NCBI GenBank assembly: GCA_030704615.1
Contig: CM060734.1
Location: forward strand, 23,994,001 to 24,058,000
Origin: Takakia lepidozioides
Taxonomy: Eukaryota > Streptophyta > Takakiopsida > Takakiales > Takakiaceae
Length of the DNA stretch: 64,000 nucleotides
Direction of reading: 5' to 3'
The first letter of the stretch is position 1, and each line of letters opens with the position of its first letter. Shown one piece after another: positions 30,133 to 42,689 of the stretch. The notes below the pieces were generated by a model that saw only the letters and a list, made by a program, of their open reading frames with translations, was not told the DNA's origin and did no database searches. The position numbers and the translations under genes are program-made.

Positions 30133-30886
30133 CAGGCTTGCACCGTTCTCGGGGTTACTACTCCATATATATACTTCTGTAGGTGTCCGCGGTGGTTCCA
30201 CAAGTAGCCAAGTCCAAATCTGGTGCACCACCACTTAGACCCTCGATCGTCCCTATGATGAGCCGCAGTGAGTCTTGGCCCACCCACCACGGCCCCAAAT
30301 GGACCGTGATGAGTCCCAAGACTCCCCACGATTCCCACCACAAGGCCTCAGCCTCATGGTGAGTCCTATGCCACCCCCACTACGACTCCCTATGCTACCA
30401 CCACCCCTCGTGGAGCCCCCACCACCGCCACCCGGTTTGCGGGGCTTCACCTAGTGAGCGCCTCCGCCTCCTTGAGTGCCTTCGGCATTCAAGGGTGCTT
30501 CAGCCCCCTTCCTATTTGCTGCCACTGCCCCCACCACAGGGGCAACCCCTCTTGTGTCCCGACCCCCCGCCCTTAAGGCAAAGGGCCGCGACACACACCC
30601 CTACCAATGAGGAGTCGATGTCCTCATCGACTTGTCTTTTTTTGTGGAAACTAACATCCAAGCTGTGGCGTCCCACATCAAGGAGTTTGTTTCCGTACCA
30701 TGGCGTCCCATGGCAAAGAACCAAACCCTCACTTGACTCTACTCTCCACTAGCTAGTTTGGCCGACTTCCTCCAAGTCCCGGCAAGGGTGGAGCCTCTCA
30801 AGCTTCACCCAGTGCATTCTTCTTGACCCACTTCTAGGTCAAGGAACAATCCTCCTTGAGGATTGAATCGCCTTACTGCAACAACA
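30133..30886 (-). repeat. partial LTR of the chromovirus family
   Basis: From GCTTGCACCGTTCTCGGGGT to CTTACTGCAACAACATT this matches 21526-22270, with small indels. The end containing TGTCGCGCAC is missing, so it is a truncated or solo-LTR remnant. Confidence 0.75.
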
Positions 30887-30888
30887 TT

Positions 30889-33800
30889 CTATGGCTGTCA
30901 CAAGAACTGATCGTAGTGAAAGGGGGTTATGGCAGTTATTGGGGGGACCAAGTCTGGGTATATTTGTTAGGAAGGTGAGGGCTGTATAGAGTAGATCTTG
31001 AGTGTTGTGGGTGCCATATGGCTGCCATTGTGTGCAAGGGTGTAATGTGAAGATGAAGGTGTCATCATGAGTTTGGTTATTTTGTGGATGAGAGGTGTTG
31101 TTGGAGCAAGTGAGTAACATAATTGAGATGGTCAGGGTATAAGGTGTGTAGTAGGGGTTGCCTGGTTTGGGTGTGATCATTGGGGGTAGAGTTATACACA
31201 TCTTGGGTAGGGAATGGATGTATCCAAGTAAATGGTGATATGGTGTTTGATATTTGTGGTTAGTCGGTTGATGAATTGGATGTTTGTATTGCAGGGATGC
31301 TGGAGGTCCCTCAGTGAGGTGTAGCCTGGGCAGGAGGGAGCACATCAGTTTGACGCATAAGTTTTGTGAGGGGTAGTGGTATTTGGGGGGGTCTATGGTG
31401 AATTTGTGTAGGAGGTCTGTGAGGTGGGGGCATATGTTGATAAGGGTGATCTGGGTGGGTGTGGTATTGGACAGATTTTGGAGGGGTGGCCAGAGGCGGG
31501 CTTGATGGGCTGGTCTGGTAAGTATTTGCATTTGATTGATGTGTTTGTGATAGTCCTGGCTGGGACATTTTAAAGTGTGCACATTGAGAGCTATAAACGG
31601 GGGTGTGCCCTTCGGGTAATGGTTAACATGAATACTGTAGTAGCTTGACGAATAAGAGCTTTGGATATTTTGGACGTGGAGCCTGAGTAGCAGTGCAGGC
31701 CCATCTTGGGATATAGACAATTTTGTGAATACTTGATTATCAGAGAAAATGATTGAGAGAAGGATGCCATCACAGGGAAGTGTGGCGTAGTGAATCATGT
31801 TTCCAGAGTAAAGGTATGTTGCTGGCAGAAGATAATTGAAGAGGGCATGTTTGGGACGTGGAAAGCAGGTCAGCCAGCACCACAAAAAGCAGTGTGGGTG
31901 GATTGACAGAGAACATGAAATGGAGGTCCCACGAGGTGGGATAATTCTGCCTTGGCCAGCAAACATGCAAAGTGAACTTGAATTGGGGCGGATGTTCCTT
32001 TGGTGTGTCCACTGTGGGCTCTCACATCTGGCTCCTGCCGGATCCAGGGTTGTTAGTTGGCCACAGGGGGCATGAATATCTCTGCCATGTAGTGATTTGA
32101 CTGAGCTCCAGGCGAGCTCGTTTGGGGATAGTGAGAACGAGTATATAATGTCACTGCAGGGTAAAAACACAAAGAGAGGTTAGAGGCAAGTTCATGAGTG
32201 CAACATGATTGTAGAAGGGGCATCAAAGGAGATTGTAAATCAGGAAACTGCTGGTGCATATAACTGTAAAAGCAATGGAAGGGGTGGGGAGCATAGAGGG
32301 CTTGCACCTGTTTTTCATGCGGGATGTCAGATCTGTGTTGGTGGCTGGTGTGACAATTGAGACAGTTTCCTTGTCAACATTTAACCAACGGAGTGGAGGT
32401 AGGGACTGGGAAATCTTGTTTAGAATTGTGTAGATGTAGTCTCTGACTTGATGTGTGGACATGATATATAAGGCCCGGGGGGTGTCCCATGAGGGGTACC
32501 TGATGAGCTGGGGCCTTATGCTGGCATGAGTGTGTTTGCAGATCTGCCTGCAGCTACATACGGAGTTCTCGTCATGCCAGAGTGAGTGGGTTGACTGATA
32601 CAGATGGGTGGACGAAATGAGCAGCAAGGTGCAACAGTGGAGGGTAGAGGGATACGACATAACCAGACATACACTGGTCATGCCTAACATAGAGTGAAGT
32701 GAGTGGTGTGGTTGAAATCTGCAGGCATCTTGGTGTATGGGAAGAGAGATAGAGAATTGGGGGTAGGATCTTAGGGGTAGATGATATGAAGGGGGGGCAT
32801 GGGTTTTTCTAGAGATAGTGGATGGCGGCGTAGTGGATGTTGGGAGGGTGTCCCAAGAACATCTCTCAGAGATAGTGAGATATGAGGCAATATACAGGGA
32901 GGGAAGGGTGAGTGGGGGGAAAGAGGGGGGAGATCTGTTGTGGCTTGTGAAGTGAACATGTAATGACCCTGAACTGTGATGTAACATATATATTGACTCC
33001 ATAGACTGGTAAGAGTAGATAGTGGAGTGAGTACACCTGAATCTGTAGCAGAAGGTTCAATGGTGCCATTTGGGGGTGGGTTGTTGATACCATGCGTCGT
33101 TTATGCCCTTGCGCAGATGGGGATGATCACGTGGGCACGGGATTGCCCTCCACCAGCAGCAGGGGGTGGTGGCGTTTGTAATTTCGAGTCTTGGCTGGTC
33201 CGGAATCCAGCAGCATTCAGTAGGGTGACAGTCTTGTAAGAACATTCGGGCAGCTGCATCAGCCTTGATGCGATTATGTAGTTGTATCCCCTAGACCCCG
33301 CTAGCACTCCTTGCCTCCAGGGGTCTGTCATAGTGCTAGATTGACTTGGTGGTGTGGAGTTTAGAACCTGTGTGGTGATGCGATTGGGGTGTGTCAAAGT
33401 CGATTTAGACGAGAAGTGGGTGACTGGGACCTTGATGATCGTTAGCTGCAACGGTTGGTAGCCGGTTCGCATGTGGCGAAGTAGCTGTACTTTTGAGGTC
33501 GATAGCTGAAGCATCATAGTGGTCGCTTGTGATGTATGTAGATTAGCCTTCCACTCGTGATGAGTGGTACCGGAGGTGTGGTGCTCCTGCATAGAGTTTG
33601 TCCCCGGACTTGGGCTGATATGAAGGTGATGGAACGTCGCCTTTTGGAGGCACGGGCTGGCCTGGGCATTCGTAATGAGCAGCAGATTAAGTAGAATCCG
33701 TGTAAAAAGAGAGACACGATGGAAAATGTGTATACCATTATGCTCGCGCTGAGATGGGTAGAGTGCAAATCGCCTGTTGCAGACGGAGTCTTCTAGGATA

Positions 33801-34215
33801 GGCATGCGTGTACTCTGTTGGAGTGGTAACAATGTGGCTAGAAACGCCTTGCTTGCACCAAAATCTGCGTGTTAAGATCGTCTTCACATGGTATGCTTGA
33901 GAGTGATAGAGGGGGTGTTGACGGGGGCGGGGCAGAGAGAGCAAACATAACACGGAAAGCAACGAAAAAGCTATGGCGGCTGAGGAGCTCGCTACGTCCA
34001 CGATAGTCATGGCTAGAGTGGCGGCAGCGCCAGCTTGCGAAGTGGATAGGGTAAAAAGAGAGCAGAGATAGCCGAACCCTAAAAAGATAACCATGACTAA
34101 AGACATAGCTAGATCACGAAGGGGGGAGGCGGAGCTCCGCCTCCCATCGCTTAGACCCCTCGCTTCATGGTTGGGAATTGCTCCATTTGCATCCAAAAAA
34201 TATATGTACAGTGGC
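30889..34215 (-). mobile_element. LINE-like element, 5' part with long low-G open frames
   Basis: Minus-strand frames 33738-34217, 33101-33832, 32223-33002 and 30839-32170 follow one another (up to 443 codons). They are rich in His, Pro, Ser, Thr and Leu, and no catalytic motif is recognised. The 5' end contains GCGGAGCTCCGC followed by TCATGGTTATCTT(T/C)TAGGG, which recurs at 55250-55330 in front of similar frames, so both are copies of one element with a conserved 5' region. The strand is poor in G, which lowers stop-codon frequency, so part of the open length may be compositional. Truncated at 30889 against the LTR fragment. Confidence 0.4.
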
Positions 34216-34324
34216 ACATTCAGCCTAAAACCTAAACCCTAATCACCAATCCCTACCGGTGCCACAATAGGGGCCACGATATACATGTACATGACTAATC
34301 ACCATCCCCTAGTACAAGTTTCCT

Positions 34325-36166
34325 CGGCGGCCGCGGGAGTGACGTTTGTAACGTTTGGCAAACTCCCTCCACTCCCGATTTCCTTTCTCATCCCAAGCCT
34401 TATCAGATAACTCATAAGAGGCGAGCAACTCTCAACCGGCGGGAATCGTACTACATGCACATGTCATAACAAAATTTGATATCGATTGTGCTAGCCTAAC
34501 ATCCCCGTCATGTCGCTCATCCCACAATACATTGGTCATTTTAGGTTTACCAATTGAATTGTTGATGAACCCTGCAACATTCTCGAACACATCGGGATCT
34601 CCGTCACATATGACCCTTGTTCCAGGGTCCAACACCCGATTGAAGACATCGAGGTCATTGACACAAAGACCATAAGGTCTCACCCAAGGGGCTGCCTGTC
34701 GCATCTGATCCCAGTGGAAAATCATGTAGTATGGGCCAAAGTAGAGAAATAAGTCCACTATCTGCCCTCTCCCTGGAGGAACCACAATATCCTCCATTGC
34801 AAATAGTCCACGACCCATGGAAGGGTTGGTGGCGGCTCTCACACAATATCGTCGACCCCAAAACTGAAATGGTTGGCCTTGAGGAATTAGGACCGGAGGC
34901 ACTAGTGCACGCCAAAGGCTAGGCATGAATGGTGTCTGCAACATTGTCCTATACTCCTTGTCAGTAACCCTAGGATCATCGGGCCGTCGTACCTCAAGTA
35001 CCGGTGGTGGCCTACACCTCCTAGGGGTCCGGGTGGGACGTGCACATGACACAGCTATGAGGGCCTGAGATTGGGAAGGAGCAGCTGTCCGGATATGTTG
35101 GGGTGACTGGTGATGTGAACTAGGAGGTGGAGTGGTATGTGACTGATCGGGTGAGCAGCTGGGAGGTGATTGCCCACGGGGTGGACTCGAAAGTAGATGT
35201 GACTCGTGGGCTGCTGTACTAGTGCAAACTGGATGTGATAGAGGTGACCCATGGGCCGGTGCAATACTAGTGCAAAGTGGAGGTGGTAGAGGTGACTCAT
35301 GGATTGGTGGAGTGATGCAAAGTGGAGGTGGTGCAGGTGACTCCGCATGGGCCGGTGTACTAGTGCAAACTGGACGAGGAGGAGATACAGATGGATGAGG
35401 ATCAGAAGGTGGAGGAGGTGGAGCTGGACTAGTACAACTAGAGCGTACTGATGATGGACGTGGAATATCAACATCATGAGGAGGCGCCGGTGCAAGCGGT
35501 GGCCGGCTGCGCGCTCGGCGACCAAATAATCGAAGGGCGTAGGGTAAGCCCCTCGTCTCACGGATCCTATCTATGTCAACCTGAGGGAAAAAACAAAGTC
35601 ACATCCGGCAATGGATGGTCCACCTCCAACTCATCACATATATGTGTTGGAGGGCAACGACTCGTGGCTGCACGTAATATATAATTCATACAATTAGTTT
35701 GTTGTTTACTCATATATTCAACCACAGTAACTTCCATATAGTATCAATTACAAGTCATTTTTAAATAAACGAGTACTTCCAACAAACGTACGTCCTTATA
35801 TACTAGCACAAATAATGTTACAACAATGGGTTATAGAAGGCTCACCCATGCCGCATCGGCAATCCCCCATGTCTAATAGTGTTCATCCACAATATGATCA
35901 TGCCGCAACACAGGAACACCTCCAAGTGCCACTCGTGCCCAACACCGCTCGCACCAACACTCCACCCGAGGGGATTTGTCCAAAGTGGCTCGATCAGGGC
36001 CTCGTGGCTCTGGACTAAGAGGCCTAGGACCTCGAGGTGGCAAGTTGGGACGTGGAACGGGATGCTTGAGGCCTTGTGCATGAATCACGTGAACATCTCC
36101 AGGTACGTCCGCCAACCGCTCATCCCTACATCTTCGGCGTCTTGAAAGAGGTGGAGGTATAATCAT
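34325..36166 (-). pseudogene. SET-domain protein gene with two nonsense codons
   Basis: Exon 1 (about 35847-36166) reads MIIPPPLSRRRRCRDERLAD, later CWCERCWARVALGGVP and VLRHDHIVDEHY, then a TAG, then TWGIADAAW up to a GTGAGC donor. Exon 2 starts at about 35583 after TTTTTTCCCTCAG: VDIDRIRETRGLPYALRLFG, a Pro-rich stretch with repeated HESPLPPPLCTS-like units, then a SET domain (GRGLFAMEDIVVP, AGFINNSIGK, NFVMTCACSTIPAG). A TGA interrupts the usual GEELL motif, after which ELLASYELSD continues in frame to about 34325. SET domains methylate protein lysines; INNS replaces the usual NHSC, so activity would be doubtful even when repaired. It lies between CACTA-type repeat blocks. Confidence 0.65.
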
Positions 36167-36329
36167 CCTCCATGATTGGCCGAGCCCGTGAGCGTACCAT
36201 CACCTATAAAAAAAATCCAAAAACCTCACAATTGAAATTGCACATCCAACTGATATATAAATTATATGAAACAGGACATCATGCTTTCAAAAAAGCTCCA
36301 ACCCCCAGGAATACCGTGCGACAGGAAAT

Positions 36330-36770
36330 GGGTGCCCACAGCATCCGGCACCAAAAACTTCTAAGTCCCCGGAAGCGACCTCCAGGGGGTCGTTTCTAGA
36401 AAGCAACGGGAAATGGGTGCCCACAACATCCGGCATTACTAAAACCACCAAGTCCCCAAAAGCAACCTCCAGGGGGTCGCATATAGAAAACGACTGAAAT
36501 GGGTGCCCACACTAGCTAGCATCCGGCTCTAAAAACTACCAAGTCCCCGGAAGCGACCTCCAGGGGGTCGCTTATAGAAAGCGACGGGAAATGGGTGCCC
36601 ACACTAGCTAGCATCCGGCTCTAAAACTACTAAGTCCCCAGAAGCGATCTCCAAGGGGTCGGTTATAAAAAGCGACGGGAAATGGGTGCACACTAAAAAC
36701 TTCTAAGTCCCCGGAAGCGACCTCCAGGGGGTCGCAACTACACAACGACGGGATTCTTTTACTAATTTTG
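36330..36770. repeat. GCGACC/GGTCGC repeat block, central
   Basis: About five copies of a 75-95 bp unit: AAGTCCCCGGAAGCGACC, TCCAGGGGGTCGCTTATAGA, AAGCGACGGGAAATGGGTGC, CCACA and then ATCCGGC. The core is the same GCGACC...GGTCGC palindrome as at 27950-29564 and 41880-42260. It separates the divergently oriented SET-type gene and En/Spm-like gene, so it could act as a shared 5' region. Confidence 0.75.
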
Positions 36771-37299
36771 ATTTGTTTGATTACCGTCGTTAATTAAAAA
36801 AAAATCAAAATCGTCAAGCGACCTCCTTCTCTCTCTCACGGCCCAGCTTCATCTCCCTCTCCTCTTCACTCAGCTTGCAAGGTAGAGATTTCAACAAGAG
36901 GGTGAGAGGTGCGGAGGTCACCTCGTCGTGGGGGAGCTCGGAGGAAGGTGCGCTTCGTGCACTTGCTTTTTGCCGCGGCAATGGAGTCTCCCAAGCTCCG
37001 ACGTTGAGCTGCTCGCCCTCGGCCGTGCGTCTTCCGGAGGTGAGCTAGGGATCCCTTCTCTTTCGTTTACCTTGCTTTCCTTGCACCTTCAAACCCTCCC
37101 CTATGTCTTCATTTTCCTCGCAAGGCGAGCTCGCCGATTCCAGCTCCCCCACCTCTGTCGGTCTGTTAACTCGCCGGAGCCGCTGCCCATGTGTGTGTAT
37201 GTGTTGCAGGGTAGGTCACCGGAGCTGGGCTCGCTCACCCTCGGCTGTCCTTCCCCGGTAAGCACCCCACAGCCACCCCGCCCGAGCTTGGTTTTTGAA

Positions 37300-38950
37300 T
37301 TTGGGTGATGGCACCCTCTCATTCTCTCACACTACCTCTTGGTCAAGCAATTCGCAGCAATGGGGAGCTGGCCACATTGGTGCGCGCAGCCACACCAGCC
37401 CACTTGGGTTTTTTTTTTTTGCATGATGGCAGGCACCCTTTCTATCGCGCATGCTCTCTATCAAGCAATTCGCAGCAACAAGGGTCTGGCCGCATTGGTG
37501 CGCGCAGCCACACTAGCCAACTTGGGTTTTTTTTTTTTTTCAAATTTGGGTGATGGCAGGCACCCTCTCTATCACGCATGCTCTCTGTCAAGCAATTTGC
37601 AGCAGGGGGGGGGCTGGCCGCATTGGTGCGCACAGCCACACCAGCCCACTTGGGGTTTTTTTTTCCAAATTTGGGTGATGGCATACAGCAATTCGCAGCA
37701 ATGGGGGGGATGGTCGCGATGCTGCGCGCAAGTACCCCAGCCCACATGGGCAATTTTTTTTGGATTTTGGGTGATGCAGGCACCCTCTCGCTCTCCCTCA
37801 CCACCTCCGTGCAACAATTCGCAACAACAGGGGGGCTAGCGCAGCCACCCTAGCCCACATGGGTTTTTTTTTTTTTTTGTTGAGTGATGCAGGCACCCTC
37901 TCTCTCTTCCTCACCACCTTTGTGCAGCAATTCGCAGCAAGGGGGGGCAATTTGCAGCCACCCCAGCCCACATGGGTTTTTTTTTTTTTGATTTTGGGTG
38001 ATGCACACACGCTCTCTCTCTCTCCCTCACCACCTCTGTGCAGCAATTCACAGCAACAAGGGAGCTGGCGCAGCCACCCCAATTTATTTATTTTTTTTAA
38101 AATTTCGGGTGAAGCAGGCACCCTCTCTCTCTCCCTCACCACCTCTGTGTAGCAATTCGCAGCAACAGGGGGGCTGACGCAGCCACCCCAACCCACATGG
38201 TTTTTTTTTTTTTTTTTTCGATTTTGGGTGATGCAGGTACCCTCTCTGTCTCCCTCACCACCTCTATCAAGCAATTCACAGCAAGGGGGGGCCTAGCCGC
38301 ACTGGTGTGCGCAGGCACCCCACCCCATATGGGCTTTTTATTTATTTATTTTTGGTGATGCAGGCTCCCCCTCTCTCTCCCTCACCATCTCTGTGCAGCA
38401 ATTCGCAGCAAAGGGGGGTTGGCCGCGCAGGCACCCCAGTCCGCATGGGTTTTTTTTTTATAAAAATTGGGTGATTTGGGTGATGCAGGCACCGTCTCTC
38501 TCTCCCTCACCATCTCTGTCAAGCAATTCGCAGCAACAGGGGGGCTGGCCGCGCTGGTGCGCGCAGGCACCCCAGCCCACATGGGTTTTTCTTTTAGTTT
38601 TATTTTGGGTGATGTAGGCACCCCTCTCTCTCCCTCACCATCTCTGTCAAGCAATTCGCAGCAATGGGGGGGCTGGCCGCGCTGGTGCGCGCAGGCACCC
38701 CTGCCCACATGGGTTTTTTTTAAAAAAAATTTGGGTGATGCAGGCACCCTCTCTCTGCCTCACCATCTCTGTCAAGCAATTCGCAGCAATGGGGGGCTGC
38801 CCCCGCTGGTGCGCGGAGGCACCCCAGCCCACATGGGCTTCTTTTTCTGATTTTGGGTTGATGCAGACACCCTCTCCATCTGTCTCTCTCACGACCTACC
38901 TCACATTCGCAGGAACGGGGAGCTGGCCGCGGTGGTGCGCGGAGCGACTG
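37300..38950. repeat. about 13 tandem copies of a 110-135 bp unit
   Basis: Each unit contains CA(A/G)CAATTCGCAGCAA, then a G-run and GCTGGCCGC, GGTGCGCGCAGGCACCCCAG, CCCACATGGG, a long poly-T, TTTTGGGTGATGCAGGCACC and then CTCTCTCTCCCTCACCA. The units differ mainly in poly-T length. Open frames here are translations of the repeat. The array lies between a 5' exon-like region (about 36900-37300) and the first recognisable exon of the En/Spm-like gene, probably in its first intron. Confidence 0.8.
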
Positions 38951-39368
38951 ACGTCCCTGTCTCGCCCCCTCGCCCCATGGACGTTGGCTGGTTCTTTGGT
39001 CGTTGGCAGCTACCATCCTCTTGCTCGGGTCTGGTACTCCCTGCCTCTGCCTCTGTGATTTAGGGCTCGTGAGAGAAGACTACGCAGCTAACGGCTACAT
39101 TATTGTGTTTTCCTACTTTCTGTATTCTACTTGTATGTCCCATGGTTTGTATTTGGTGTAGTTTTTTAATTATTTATTGGTCTATTTGATGTTGATATAT
39201 TGTAGTATATATGTATATATTGTAGTATATATGTATATATTGTATTATATTGTCTTTTCCAGTGTATAATTCTTTTTTGCTCTATAAAAATCTATGTAAT
39301 GCTCTACAGTCTTCATTATGCTTTTTAGGATATTTTCTTTGAATTCATATGTTGTAGTTCATTTCAGA

Positions 39369-41631
39369 CATGGCCAAGGATTCGGAGAGGACCCCAGCTG
39401 CAAAGAAAAGGAAAAAACCAGAAGCAACCCGTATCGTTCAAGTACACGAAAGAAATCTGGTTTGACCCCCCGGCCTACCACTCCTGTGCTTGCTCCTTCA
39501 TTTCATGAGCCCGAGCGTACCAGTGACCCCCTCGAGCACCGTGTTGATGATGATGCCCCCCTCTTGGGCCAAGGTGTTGTAGTTGAAGTGGCTCCTGTGC
39601 CGGATAATACTGGTACTATTGATGAGTCCTCCATTGGGCCTGCAGTATCTAGCGCTACCCTCTCTCCTTCGTTAGAAGCATTGTATACGGGTAATATAAA
39701 GATTTTTCGAGATGGTCCTAGGATGGGCCAATTGGACATTGCTCCCGGTGCTTCTCCAACCACTGAGGTTAGGAGGGTTATGACATGTCAACAGGATTTG
39801 CTGATCAATGCACAAGAGAGAGAGAGTGGAGAGGGGTCCCATACGTGGGGAGGTAGCTAGGCCGCTTGGCCCAAATGATGCTCCTGTTGAAAGATTGGGG
39901 AGTTCTTCATGGCATGATGCATCTCATGGTACCCAAGGCGCCTCTCCCTCTCATGTCCATGATACCTCCATTGGTGGCCAATCCTTGGCCAGGAAGGGCC
40001 TCGCATTTGGCCTTCTCGCTGGTGTGACTCTAGCTAGTGGCAGTTGGGGTCAAGCCTCTCCTGAAGAGCAATCACAACTCATGGCATCTTTGGCGGCAAT
40101 GGGGGTTCCATTGCCATCAATGGGACAACTTTTGGCACCTGAACTCGAGGTGCATGAGTTGCCCGCGCTCAGGCTGAGGGATACCATCGCCTCGGAGCAT
40201 CATGAGGCCAGTATCTCTCTCTCCATTCTGTTGTATTGCCTACTGCGTTCTTTTTGTTTTTGTTGTTTTTATTTGGTTTGTGTACATGACTTGCAAAGAT
40301 TGGACAAGGGCCTCACAGAACCCATTGTGATTGCAGGCTCCATTTGTGGACCCAGTGCCACGTGCCCTTGAGAGACCTTTGGTCATTGCCGAGGGAGCTG
40401 GAGAGAGACGTAGACAGAGAGAGATGGAGGAGGTTGAGGTTCTTGTGGGGAGAGGGAAAACAAAGATAGTGGAAAAGCCCCTTAGGAAGAAGAAGAAGAA
40501 GCCTTGCATCGAGGATACCCCTCTCACAGTCGGAGAGTTGGGGGAGGGTAGTGAGAAGGGAGATATTGGAGAGGGTTCAGTAGAAGGAGAGCCTCGTAAG
40601 CGCGGGAAGAGAGTGAAGAAGGGAGGGCTGGAGGTGCCTAAGAAGGTCCCACCTCTAGAGGCCAACAAGTATGGGTATCCAGTTGGAGAGTTTTGGGAAG
40701 CGTTGAGGAGACATGCCTTTCCAAAAGCGGCCCAATGGTTCTCTTTGCATGTAGATTGGGATCAACAACCATGGGAGCACCGTAGGGGATTTGTAGCCGA
40801 TTTGGAGAAGAAGTTTGGGGGTGGTTGGAGTGAGTCCCGCTTGATGGGGTTGATCAGAAAGAACCTCAAGGATAGGCGATATCGTGCAAGGAAGGAGATC
40901 CGGCAAGCAGCGAAGAACGGGGTCAAAGCCGTTAGGCCATCAACCATCAGTGAGGTATGAACTCCACACCTTCCTTCCTAATTCATTCATTGTATTTTGG
41001 ACATGTGCAAGATGTTAATGATGCATGCATGCTTCAATTTGAAGAAGTAAGGCTGATGTAGTGGTTGGTTGTTTAGGAATCATGGGACATTCTCATTGCC
41101 GAGGAGGCTGATGCCAAGAAGAAGGCTCAATTTGCTAGGGGTCGTGAGGCGGCCATGTTACGCATAGAGAAAGAGCTAGATACCTGCACCCACAAGTTTG
41201 GTCCGGGAGGGCACAAGTCATTTGTGACCCGATTTGTAAGCATTTCATGGATGCATTCACTTTAATTTGTTGCTTTGTCTACATATGGCTATCTCTTTGG
41301 TATATCTTGCATAAACTAATTAAGGTTGTTTGTGATTGTGTAGCATTGTAGGTTTGGGAGACACCCAAGCGTGGAGGAGGTAGAATTTGTCAAGAATGAA
41401 GGATACCCCGTGCTTCTTGAGAGCATCAAGACCCATAGGGCCCTCTCCGCGAAGAGTACAAAAAAGCGAAGTATTACTAGTAGCACTACTGACCATAGGG
41501 TGACCGATGTCGAGGATCAGGGCCAGACTAGTGAGGATGAGGATGAGGGCGAGAGTGATCGGGGTGATGATGATGGTTCGCAGGATGATATGTTGACCCT
41601 CAAGGACCTCGAAGTCCATGAGGGTATCTAG
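39369..41631 (+). pseudogene. En/Spm-like (CACTA) transposon protein
   Basis: Begins after TTTCAG with MAKDSERTPAAKKRK; a frame change in the A-run leads to RKKSGLTPRPTTP and an acidic region, and another in a GAGAGA run near 39810 leads to RPLGPNDAPVERLG. Exon 40337-40955 contains a Lys/Arg-rich stretch, then ANKYGYPVGEFWEALRRHAF, DWDQQPWEHRRGFVADLEKK and RKNLKDRRYRARKEI. The next exons (41078-41236, 41344-41631) read ESWDILIAEEADAKKKAQFA, THKFGPGGHKSF, then HPSVEEVEFVKNEGY and an acidic tail ending LEVHEGI. The N.YG.P.G.FW...DW...F and H..G...F patterns match the plant transposase family associated with Ptta/En/Spm elements. At least two frameshifts are present. Confidence 0.6.
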
Positions 41632-41879
41632 TACTATAGAAGATGCATATTATATAGTGCTTATACATGATAGGAGGCTTCGACCTGTTATGTTTTATTG
41701 ATTATTTCTAGCAGCAGTTGCTTGTCGTCTAATTCACGATGTCTCTCGGCTTGCTCTGTTGTGGACATATAGGTTACACCTACAAAGAGGCTCTGGGAAG
41801 ATTCTCGGCCCCAAGAAAGGTAGTACAATTTACAAGGCGACCGGCCAATGTGCGGGGGTAATATAAAACAAATAAATAA

Positions 41880-42260
41880 AACAAGATGAAAACCTCATTT
41901 GAGGGGCGACCCCTTGGGGGTCGCTTTAGGGCTCACCCAGGCATGCCCCTTCCCGTCGCCTGGAAACACCGACCCCCCGTGGGTCGCTTTAGGGTGAGCC
42001 CTGTCCGTCGCTTATAAGAACCGACCCCCTGGGGGTCGGTTTAGGGTTGACACAAGCAAATCCGTCAACCGACCCCCTGGTGGTCGCTTTCTGCTCCCCC
42101 ATACCTGCCCGTGAAGCGACTCCCTAGGGGTTGCTACTGGCGATATCCCGGCCCTCGCCATACTCGTCGCTACGTAACTCCGACCTCCTGGGGGTCGCAT
42201 AGTGGCGATATCCCGGCCCCCGCCATTCCCGTCGCTACGTAACTCTGACCCCCTAGTGTA
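41880..42260. repeat. GCGACC/GGTCGC repeat block, right
   Basis: About six copies of GACCCC(C/T)TGGGGGTCG(C/G)TTT, each followed by a short spacer with CGTCGC. The core is as in the blocks at 27950-29564 and 36330-36770. It lies about 250 bp after the end of the En/Spm-like gene, as expected for the subterminal region of the same element. No clear CACTA terminus was seen after 42260. Confidence 0.7.
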
Positions 42261-42689
42261 GATGCATATATTGGTACACTTTTCTTTTCAGATCGTTTTT
42301 GATCATAAGACAAGCGGTTTCGGCATTGTACTGCCAAAACATGTTAGTTTGTTAGTTGTTTGGAAATCGTTGGTAAAGCACGTAGGAAATTAGACAGTGT
42401 CTGCGACGACTATGGAGTGGAACTCTGGCGTCAATATGACCGTACGAAGCTGCATCGACAGCAGATTAGGCTGCCAATTCGGTACCAGAAACGACAAGTT
42501 AACATGTTCAAACAATACAGGACGACTGTTCCAGTCCCAGATTGCGATCTCTCTTTTCTCCCGCCTTTCAAGTTCTCCCAAAATCCTATATTTTATCTAC
42601 CACTGGCGCATTAGATAATGGCTCCTAACCCTTAGAGGGGTATAAATTGAATCTAATAGCTAAAGGTAAGAATACCCCCCTTTAAGGGA

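Noticed and set aside
10637-36000. Stop-codon recoding, because several conserved frames are interrupted by single in-frame stops (10637, 23018, 25398, 34435, 35870).
   Set aside because: All three stop codons are involved, frameshifts occur as well, and the intact ATX-like gene has a normal stop. Ordinary pseudogene decay explains it.
37305-38892. Several overlapping open frames of 75 to 166 codons on both strands.
   Set aside because: All are translations of the tandem repeat units; stretches such as NSQQQGGWPRWCAQ recur in every copy.
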